Shown in pieces: positions 56,156 through 64,000 of a DNA stretch of 64,000 bases. The notes beneath the pieces are model-generated. The model had not been told where the DNA came from. It saw nothing but the letters and a program-made list of their open reading frames with translations, and ran no database searches. Every line of letters begins with the position of its first letter. Positions within the stretch are counted from its first letter, which is position 1. The DNA lies in contig NC_064472.1 in the NCBI RefSeq assembly GCF_023343835.1, forward strand, positions 46,261,799-46,325,798, read 5' to 3'. Source of the stretch: Lagopus muta. Its lineage: Eukaryota; Chordata; Aves; Galliformes; Phasianidae. The translations under genes and the position numbers were made by a program.

Positions 56156-57653
56156 GAGCGCCACCTGACACACCATTTTGCCATACACAACACTGGTTTT
56201 GTCAACGTGTATTTTTAAATTTCTAAACAATAGAATCTTCCATTATATTCACTGGAGAACGACAGGTGAAATTAAATCAGAAAAATTTGTTGTCTTACTT
56301 TTAAACATTTAGATAGCTTTCACATGGAGGTGTGCTGCGGACTAGATGCGTCTAAACAGTCACCCTGATCTGACAAAAAAAACCACACAGACAAATGGGA
56401 AAAAAACAACTTCCCAGACAGAGACTGACACATTTATTTTCTTCATTAATTCATTTGACAACCGGATTCTGAAGCCCCAAACGAGACTGTCTGCAAGTTA
56501 ATAATTAATTCCCTGACATGGGCTGACTTCTCTGATCACATTAATAAACTAAAATGTCATTAGTAAAATGCGTCATTGGTACAGGAAAAGCTTAGGTGTA
56601 CCACTGAATAGCCTAAAAATAATTACCAATTAATGATAAGCAGAAATATTCGCACAGGCCCAACAGGCTCATGATTTCTTTTCTTCAGATCTGCTCCTGC
56701 AGTAATGAACATGTAGATGGAACAGCTTTTTGATCCTGCTCTAATTGACCTGTACTAGAGCAGGATCAGGTTTAGAGCCTGCCACGTTGTTTTAAATGAA
56801 TGCCCGTTATCCACAGCATTAAACCAAACTTCTTCCTCATCTTTCCAGCAGCACAAGACCAGACAATGTGACAACATGCAGCCTGCTAAAAGGAATAATC
56901 AGATTGTCTGCCATATCTGCTAAGCAGCACATAATTATTAAAAAAAGTGACAGTAACCAGCCACTCCAGAATCCTCCACCTCTTTACATGTCGATGTTAT
57001 TTGAAAGCACAATGTATAAGCTAGGATATTTAGCTTCCAATTTCTAGATTCTCACCTGCCTTTACTATTTTTAGGGTGGGAAAAAGGTAAAGAGCTCCAC
57101 TGTGATTATATCTGTTTTTAATCACTGTTTTCCTGAGAAAGTGAAATGCTGTATCTTATTTATAGAATATCTTATTCCCTTTATGTAGCTTGGCTGTGTT
57201 ATCAATGCCAAATGCATGCCAGGAACTTCTCATTCAACCAATGACAAGACCTTTGACCCACTGAATATTTCAGTTTGCATAACCTAGATCCAGCTTGCAA
57301 AATAGCCAAGTCATCATTCAACATTACAATTTCAAAGTAAAATTGTCATAATTGAGAGAATTTCCACAACTAAACAACTGTTCCCATCAGAAAGGAGAGC
57401 ATTTCAGGAAAGGGAGGAGTGAATCCAGAAGACAGTACTGTTTTTAGCTATCTTGGCTGGCATTCCTTTTCTTGGAAATTTATATCTGATAGTACAAGCA
57501 AAAGCAGCTGAGCTGGTAAACTGGATAACAGCAATAAGAAAGGTGAGGCTATCATGATAAATGTATTGTTTCTGCATTGTTAAAGCAGTTAATTAACTAG
57601 CATATCCAATAGTAAAAGATTACCGGTAAAGAACAGTTAAAATATTGCATCTG

Positions 57654-57925
57654 CTAAGCATATGCATTCAATGTGTCTTCACTTAGGGCTACTCCTGAAG
57701 GCCAGCCTGAAGTTACAAGAGCATGCCTGGAAGTCATAAGTGGCTGGGTATGATTTCTGAAGTAATAGCGGAGATGCTGGTCCATTTTGGACAGTGACAG
57801 ATTTTCATATGCCGCATGAAAAAAATGTTCCAGAACAACCTTTATTCTTTCAGCATGAAAGATCTGATCACACATGTCTTGCTTGAGACTGTGAAAGTTC
57901 CCTATGTAATATATGGTTATAGGTT
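57654..57925 (-). CDS. unassigned minus-strand terminal-exon candidate
   Basis: I do not recognise this protein. A strong acceptor (CTTTATTTTTTTTAG) on the minus strand opens a frame of about 90 residues ending in TAG at 57656-57654. It reads PITIYYIGNFHSLKQDMCDQ, then IFHAERIKVVLEHFFHAAYE and LRYYFRNHTQPLMTSRH: mixed, non-repetitive and protein-like. It overlaps no CR1. It may be an alternative 3' exon in the GIN1 5' intron, a decayed retrogene piece, or chance. No paired upstream exon was found. Confidence 0.25.
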
Positions 57926-58679
57926 CTAAAAAAAATAAAGTTGCACAGCAGTAAGATCTATCTGAGAAGCAGTGCAGCTTATACTTCAGCTGAACAGAAG
58001 TTTTGACTTAATTCCTGCAATGTCAGTTTCTGTTGTAGAAATGTGCCAGAGTGCACATAATCTGATGAACAAAGAACACGTTTATGTATCTTGTGTAGCA
58101 TCCACAAGCATTTAGAGTATTGCGTGTAATCCTGAACCAGCAAATTTAAGTGCTTCAGCAGGCTGCTGGACTCCTGCCTAAAAGGAAAGCATTAAGTGAA
58201 TTTCCTTCCGGCATATTTAGCTTGCTGTGTCCCCACTCAGTTTTAGGTCTGTGCACTTGGTCTAATAATAGAAAAAATAAAAATAAAAAAAACCAGAAAC
58301 ATGTTACACAACATTCTGTTTCGGTTGTTTTAGAATAAACCATTACCACAGATAATTTACACAATACTTCTATCAGTATTCATACCATAGCTAGTACTCT
58401 ATGCAAACGAATTAATTATATAATGAGTCATCAGTCCTCAGTACTTTGAAGTAGGGAAGGAATATATGGTTTTACAGTGAAGGAAGAGGCTGATACTTCC
58501 CTGTAAGCAGAGCTGCTCTTGTGTTATCATCTTTGTCAAAACAGCCATGGCTATTAATACTTCACTATTTTGCCTTTTAATGTCCATCTTCCATCCCCAC
58601 ACAAACTGCAATAAGATTCTGAGATCCTGTAAATGAAATGTTTTTTCAAGAACATTTGTGTTTCTTTTCCCCCTTTTCC

Positions 58680-59385
58680 TGAATCACAGGATCGTAGGGG
58701 GCTGGAAGGGACTCCTGGTGATGACCTAGTCCAAACCATCGACTAAACCAGGTTCCCTCCAGTAGGTTGTATAAAACATCCAGGCAGATTCTAAATATCT
58801 TCAGAGAAGGAGATTGCATGACCCTGGGCAGCCTGTTCGAACCTTCATGGTAGGTAAAGTTCTTCTTCATATCTGTATGGAACTTCTCGTGTTGCAGGAA
58901 GTTTGTGCTCATCACTCCTTGTCTTGTCTCTGTATACAACTGAAAAGAGCCCAGCCCCATTCATTTGGCTTCACTCTTCAGATATCTGTAAGTATTGATA
59001 AGATCCTCTCCCAGTTTTGTCCAGACTGAGCAGCCCCAAGTCTCTCAGCCTTTCCTCAGAAGGGAGATGCTCCAGACCTCTCATCATCCAGCCCTCCACT
59101 GGACTCTCTCCAGAACTTTCCTCTTTTTTTCTTGAAGGCAGGAGCCCAGAACTGGCCACTATATTACAAATTTGGCCTCACCAGGGTGCAGCAGAGGGAA
59201 AGGATCACCTCCCGCGACCTGCTGGCTGCTCTCTCCATGGCACACCCCAGGATACATTGGCACTCGTGGCCACAAGGACACACTAATGGCTCATGGCCGA
59301 CCTGCTGTCTACTAGGATCCCTAAACCCTTCTCTGCAGATCTCTCTTCCAGCAGGTCAACCCCTAACCTGTACTGATGTGCCTAA
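58680..59385 (-). mobile_element. CR1 LINE, about 0.7 kb (-)
   Basis: Starts GAATCACAGGATCGTAGGGG and continues through CCTTCATGGTAGGTAAAGTT, TCTCAGCCTTTCCTCAGAAG, CCTCACCAGGGTGCAGCAGA and TGTCTACTAGGATCCCTAAA, extending into sequence upstream of the usual 3' fragment. Confidence 0.9.
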
Positions 59386-59586
59386 GCAACCATAAATCAA
59401 AGCTGTTTTCACCCTGACCAAGCAGCACCAGAAGCAGGAATTCTCCGGATAGCCTTGTATGATCTCCTCAGAACCAAAACCCTCCCTGAATGGCAACAGA
59501 CTTCTGCCGCCCCAGGGCATGCTTGCTATTAGGTCCCCATGAACGTCTCATGCGAGAAAGGAGCCGCTCCCACCTCCTCCGATAGG

Positions 59587-59606
59587 ACTACAGCCCCCAT
59601 GGTGCA
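59587..59606 (+). promoter_or_regulatory. ZNF143/THAP11 (SBS)-like motif
   Basis: ACTACAGCCCCCATGGTGCA resembles the ACTACAnnTCCCAnnATGC element common at divergent promoters, with a C in place of the T. Related CAGCGTGC cores (minus strand) occur twice nearby in an 11-base direct repeat AAAGCACGCTG at 59618 and 59641. Confidence 0.45.
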
Positions 59607-59700
59607 CTGCGCCGCTCAAAGCACGCTGCGCAGCCCGCGCAAAGCACGCTGGGAGCCCCGAACAGTCGCTATCCGCCGAACGGCTCCACCTGGCGAGGCC

Positions 59701-59712
59701 CGCGCATGCGTG
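59701..59712. promoter_or_regulatory. NRF1-like motif
   Basis: CGCGCATGCGTG is a near-palindromic match to the NRF1 consensus YGCGCAYGCGCR with one terminal mismatch. Confidence 0.5.
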
Positions 59713-59839
59713 AAGCGGCACCGGCGCGATCTTTTTCCTCCCCCCCGTCCCGCTCTTTGCTACTGACTCGCACCCCCTTCTTCGGGATCCGCAGCCAGGT
59801 CAGCGTCACGCTGGGCGCTGCGCAGAGCCACAGGTACGC

Positions 59840-60053
59840 ACCTGCTCCTGCAGAGGTACTGGCGCATCCACAGCCTTCTCCCAGTCGCTCAGGAGCAGCG
59901 GCGGCAGCGTCGCCACCCCTCTGCTCGGGACTTATGTGGCGCCCCCGGAAGTGCGGCGGGCAGGGTGGGGGCGGGGGCAGGCCGCCGCGGAGGGCGGGGC
60001 GGCGGCGGCGGCTCTTCAATGGATCACGGGGGCGCGAGCTGCGCCGCGGGCAG
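59840..60053 (+). other. PPIP5K2: candidate 5' non-coding exon of PPIP5K2
   Basis: A strong donor, GGGCAG|GTGAGG, lies at 60053/60054; an alternative, CCACAG|GTACGC, lies at 59833/59834. Either could end a first exon on the + strand. The start is not determined. No PPIP5K2 coding sequence is visible before the window end, so the assignment rests on the conserved GIN1-PPIP5K2 head-to-head order. A short ATG frame at 60019 runs into the donor. Confidence 0.4.
59945..59953 (+). promoter_or_regulatory. ETS/GABP-like motif
   Basis: CCGGAAGTG is a perfect ETS core, located in the CpG island upstream of the second candidate donor. Confidence 0.5.
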
Positions 60054-62592
60054 GTGAGGCGGCGGTTGCTAGGTGTTGCGGGGCGGCGACGGCCGGGCCG
60101 GGAATTTGAAGGTTAGCGGTTCTCACCGGGACCTCTCGTGGCCGGGACTGCGGGGGGTTAACGGACTGTAGAGACGGACGGTGGCAGGAGGGATTGGGCC
60201 CCACTGTGTGCGGCGGGCGCGGCTCTGCGGAGCACGGTGAGGCCGCCTCGGCGGCGGGCGGGGCTCCGAGCGCAGTGCTGTGTGCCGGGCGGCGGTGTGT
60301 CTCCTGAGCGGGCCCGGAAACCGCTGTGAGTGCGGCGCAGGGCTCGGGCAGGGCGGGTTGCCGTTCCCTCGGCACCTTGCGGCGCGGCCGCGCTCGCAGG
60401 GAGCTGATGTGCGGGTGAGGCGGAGGTAGAGAGCCCGCGTCACGCTGCGCTTTGTCCTGGTGAGCGGCGGCGATCGCGCAGCGCGCTGCCCATCTGCACG
60501 AGCGCTACTGTGTGAAACTGCTTTTGGCGCTGAAGCTCCGTGCTCCTGGTGGCTGTGCCGAGAGCGGAGCCTCAGGGAGTTGCACCTGCTGCAGCCTTGG
60601 TGCTGAGCTTTTTCCCCTTCGCAAGCAGTTGGTTGTCTAAACGAAGTCATGTGCTCTTTGTGAGGGTATGGAGAAGCTTTTTTGACAGGCTTGAGTGGGA
60701 TCCCTAAAGAAAGACTGTCTTTCTTGGAACGTTCAAAGTTGGCACGAGTGTAGAGGTATTCTTGTGATGTGTTTAACAAGATTTGTCGTGGAAATGAACT
60801 TGGAAGTCAAAGGACAAAAAGGTTATCTGTTCTGTGGCTGTGCAGGACTCTTGTGCCTAATATAGCTTTGTTTACCTGCTTAAAAAATACTACCCCTCTA
60901 TCTTGAAGGGATGACAGTGATATTTACCAGAAAGCTTTTTTTAGCCTTCTAAGGCGGTTCAGACACTTGTTTTGAAGTATTGTAATATCACTTTCTAGTT
61001 TACACTCTCCATGCTGAAGGGCTGTAGGCTGCCCAGCTGTAAGTGCAGTGCGTAGAATGGCTCAGCTTAAAACTTGGAGTGAGTTTTAGCAGACTCATTG
61101 CAGATGCAGAAAAGTCACACTTTTGGTGGATGAGACATTAGGAAAGCATCGTTTTTCTCAGTAATGAAAGTTGTAAGGGGGAAATACCTGTTTTGAACAG
61201 GTTTTTCATGTTGTTTGGTGATTCTGAGTGTCTGGAAATTCTTTGCCTAGAAAACTGCAGTTACTAGGGAGGAGAGTAAACATCGGGAGGTCAGCCAGAA
61301 GGCTGATGCCTGCAAACTATAGCAATTGTGCTTTAAGCTTTAGGACCAGAAATCTAATTCACCACCAACCTCAAAGGCATGTTTATTTCTCATCTGTAAG
61401 TTGGCTTTATGACAGTGTCCTGGTTCATACGGCACTGTGCAACTGTCAATTTTCAGTACATGATAAGAAGATGTATGCAACTGCTGTTATTTGGCTGGCC
61501 AACCTGCACAGCGCTTCCAGAAATGTCAGTGATCTTCTAAGTAGCACTGTCCAGAGCTGCTCCCAATGGGAAACACTGTTAAGATGGTTGTTCATGGATT
61601 CCTGTAGGCATCTCACTGGGGAGGTATTGCACATCAGGTACCTCCTGCTTGAAATCTGAAGCATTGAGCCTTCAACACTAAGAAGGAGCCCTTAGCTTCA
61701 AGAGAAACTGCAGGTGAAGTTGTTTTATGGCAGCTTAATGATCAGAGCATTTGGATGGAACAGGTCAAAGCACTGTTTATGTTCCCTCCTGTCTTGGTGG
61801 TTTTGAGTCCCAGTTTTCTGCTTATTGGAAGAATGTTTTTACCTTCTCCCTCCTAGCCTCCATGATTCTGTAACCACTGAGCTGAAAAAAAAATGTGAGT
61901 AAAAGCACCTATACCCTTCACAGCTAAAAATGGACTGCAGGTAACAACAGTACAGTAGTTATTTGGCCAGGGAGAACCTTTGGAGCACCTGGTTGAGGGA
62001 GGAAGGCTTCTGGCTCCTCTTCATTCAAGTGCATCTTCTGATCTCAGTAGCACTCAGTGGAGCGAAACTGAAAAATTAGTCAGTTTCAGTTGTGCAGTGG
62101 GAGCTGTTATAATTTTTCTGGTGGTGTAACGCGTCCTAAAACTTCCTGTTCATGACAACATGGTACCTCCTGGCCAAAGCAACAACAACAACAACAAAAA
62201 AAAAACCAAACAACAGGTGTTTGGAGAAAATTGGTTACTTTAAAATAAATGTATATTGGCTTTTACCTAAGAAGTCAGATGGCACTAAAATAATGCATTG
62301 CAAAGGAGCTCTTTAAGAGTAAGCTCTTAAATTTCGTTACTATTATGGGCATTTAGTGATGGAAGGTACACAAAATCATCCTGATTATTTAAAACTGTGC
62401 ACACAAATTTAAAATTAGTAGACAAAAAGAGCAGTACTTGCATCACACATTTTGACAGCCTGCTGAGCACTGGCAGTGCAGTGCTCACTCCAGTGGCACA
62501 CTACTTACTTTCTCCTTGCAGAACATATATTCTAGCAGAATATGTACATGCAGAATGCATATTCTAGCAGAGGAACACTAAGATAAATAGAC

Positions 62593-62756
62593 CTCAACAA
62601 CAGTTAATAGGTATTCATCCAGTTTTCCTGTTTCCACTCTGCATGTTTCAACAGCTCAGGAATCCAGCCTTGGTATTTCCCAAATTTACTTAGACCATGA
62701 AGATTAGCATTCCAGGAAAAACCAGCATCAAATCCGCTCAACACAGCAGCAGTGGT
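62593..62756 (-). CDS. unassigned minus-strand terminal-exon candidate
   Basis: I do not recognise the family. On the minus strand an acceptor (CTCTTTTACATGTCTGTTCAG) opens at 62756 into about 50 residues ending in TAA: TTAAVLSGFDAGFSWNANLH, then GLSKFGKYQGWIPELLKHAE and WKQENWMNTY. The composition, rich in Trp, Gly and Tyr with no low complexity, is strikingly protein-like for an AT-rich intron. It would lie antisense to PPIP5K2. Upstream exons, if any, lie beyond 64000 or were not found; a processed or exon-derived pseudogene is equally possible. Confidence 0.3.
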
Positions 62757-63161
62757 CTGAACAGACATGTAAAAGAGGCTCAGTATTAACAGCTATGTTA
62801 TGAATACTAATAAAAGCACAGACAAGTCCTTTAAAAGAGAAAGTAAAGCATTTAACTAACACCTCTTGGGTGTAGTGACACCTATCAGAGAACAAATACT
62901 ACCTTCACTGAATTCTAATGGACGGTAATGGAACAGAAATAGAATAAAAACACTTCTCGTCTGTTATCTCAAGGTAAAAAAAAAAAAAAAAGCACACATC
63001 ATACAAGAAATAGCTACCAAATGCTTATAAACCAGGAACCACTCAAACATACTTCTTTTGGGAATGCCATAAAAACTACAGAACACTTTTGTGACATCTT
63101 AGCATTTAGCTGTACAAGTGTCACTGGTGCTCATCTGTTACATCATTCTATACATAAAACA

Positions 63162-63215
63162 ATGGAATTACAAATGGCTTGGGTTGGAAGGGACCCCAAG
63201 GATCACCAAACCACT
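63162..63215 (-). mobile_element. CR1 3' tail trace (-)
   Basis: GGCTTGGGTTGGAAGGGACC followed by CCAAGGATCACC is the inner part of the CR1 3' end. The terminal ATTCTRTG tail is degraded. Confidence 0.65.
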
Positions 63216-64000
63216 AGAAATCCATTATGTTTCATCCAACTCAAATTAAGCAGTGAAAACCTGAACAGTTTCCGTACCAATTTACAGGTTGTCTCAGTAA
63301 GGTGTCAAAAGACTTCTTCCTGTTACAGCTGTTGCAACTACCGTTTGCATTAACAGCATTAACAACAGCAAAAACATTTGCCTTACTGTAGCTAAAAAGC
63401 ATTTTGTCTGTTTAGAACTTCAATTCTGCAACCCAATTTAAGGCACAAAAAAAACACAGAAGGTGGTTGGTTTGTTGGATTATTGGTGGTGTAGAAAGTA
63501 CAGTAGGAGGTAGCAGAAGTGAGATGGAAAGGAGAACAAACTGGTAGTCATCTGCATTCTGAGAGCTGACAGCACTGATATGGGATCTGCAGGGGTAAGA
63601 GTCTAAGCACTTCAAAAATCTGCCAAAAAACAGTGACACAATGAGAATTATAGTAAAAAGGTAATTCGTCAGCTTCTCTGTTAGTTGCTTTTAGTAAGCC
63701 AATTGGTTGTACCCAAAAGCCTAGCAGAGCTCTCTGTCAGGTCAAAAGCCATAACTGATGTTACAGACAGCTGTGAATGTGCCAAAGTCTTTGCTTACAG
63801 GAACACCACAAATATTTTGAGCAGTGTTCCAAAAGCATTCTTGCTTCAGGTGCCTTCTCCAAACAGCAATGAAACACCTCTCAGACAGTCCTTCTGAGGT
63901 AGCTGGGACTATTTCAGAAGAGAGTTCCATCCTTTTGCTCTGCCATTGTTGTTTCTACATGGTATACAATTTGAGAAACAGCAGTAGTAAAATTATTACA

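Larger units (their letters stand above)
55491..59560 (-). other. GIN1: GIN1 5' intron (to the CpG-island promoter)
   Basis: Holds two CR1 copies (55728-56155 and 58680-59385) and an unassigned minus-strand exon candidate (57654-57925). If GIN1 starts in the CpG island this is intron 1. Confidence 0.6.
59560..60480. promoter_or_regulatory. CpG-island bidirectional promoter (GIN1 leftwards, probably PPIP5K2 rightwards)
   Basis: This block is very GC- and CpG-rich against an AT-rich background and has no TATA box. It contains an NRF1-like site, ETS-like CCGGAAGTG, and ZNF143/THAP11-like elements, typical of divergent housekeeping promoters. Two good + strand donors follow at 59834 and 60054. 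In mammals GIN1 and PPIP5K2 share such a promoter; the rightward gene is inferred from synteny only. Confidence 0.75.
60481..64000 (+). other. probable PPIP5K2 intron 1
   Basis: After the CpG island the sequence becomes AT-rich again. I see no PPIP5K2 coding exon. It contains a short CR1 trace (63162-63215), a (CAA)n stretch near 62180, an A-run near 62976-62991, a minus-strand exon candidate (62593-62756), and open frames of unknown status near 61.2-61.7 kb. Confidence 0.55.

Noticed and set aside
56140..56170. possible CTCF site around GCGCCACCTGACAC
   Set aside because: The reverse strand has AGGTGGCGC but lacks the CCA half of the core, and it lies at the end of a CR1 copy.
59706..60116. 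136-codon plus-strand frame in the CpG island
   Set aside because: Same reason; it also crosses two good splice donors.
60123..60779. 218-codon minus-strand frame rich in Arg, Pro and Ser
   Set aside because: It lies in the CpG island, where stop codons are rare in all frames. Composition reflects GC content and no domain is visible.
1..64000. CRISPR arrays, operons, riboswitches, phage or plasmid features
   Set aside because: The sequence is a vertebrate genome segment with spliced genes; no regularly spaced repeats of that kind were seen.

Overview
The window is vertebrate nuclear DNA, almost certainly from a galliform bird such as chicken. Three things point there: many CR1 LINE 3' ends carrying the (ATTCTRTG)n-type tail, two mariner/Galluhop-type DNA transposon remnants with the characteristic terminal repeat, and an intron-rich gene order matching the amniote PAM - GIN1 - PPIP5K2 block. 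In chicken this block is Z-linked, which is prior knowledge and not read from the sequence. There are no operons, CRISPR arrays or prokaryotic genes.

Layout. (1) 1-39.7 kb holds the 3' two thirds of PAM (peptidylglycine alpha-amidating monooxygenase) on the + strand. I resolve 14 coding exons, 2002 coding nt and about 666 residues. They run from the last PHM segment, through the linker 'exon A', the whole PAL lyase domain, a juxtamembrane exon, the transmembrane exon and the cytosolic tail, to a TGA at 39412-39414. The 5' PAM exons lie left of the window. (2) 39.7-47.4 kb is the space between two convergent genes, with a CR1, a CTCF-like site and several poly(A) hexamers. (3) 47.4-55.5 kb is GIN1 on the - strand, seven coding exons giving a 527-residue domesticated gypsy/Ginger-type integrase. 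It has an H2C2 zinc finger, an rve-type core and a GPY/F-like C-terminal module. The first catalytic Asp of the core is Ala here. (4) About 59.55-60.5 kb is a CpG island that looks like a bidirectional promoter. It should drive GIN1 leftwards and, by synteny, PPIP5K2 rightwards; no PPIP5K2 coding exon is inside the window. (5) 60.5-64 kb is probably PPIP5K2 intron 1.

The genes do not form a pathway. PAM converts glycine-extended neuropeptides to amidated peptides in secretory granules. GIN1 is a transposon-derived gene of unknown function. PPIP5K2 makes inositol pyrophosphates. The least explained signals are two protein-like minus-strand terminal-exon candidates (57654-57925 and 62593-62756) that I cannot assign to any family, the active-site loss in GIN1, and a CTCF-like site in a PAM intron.
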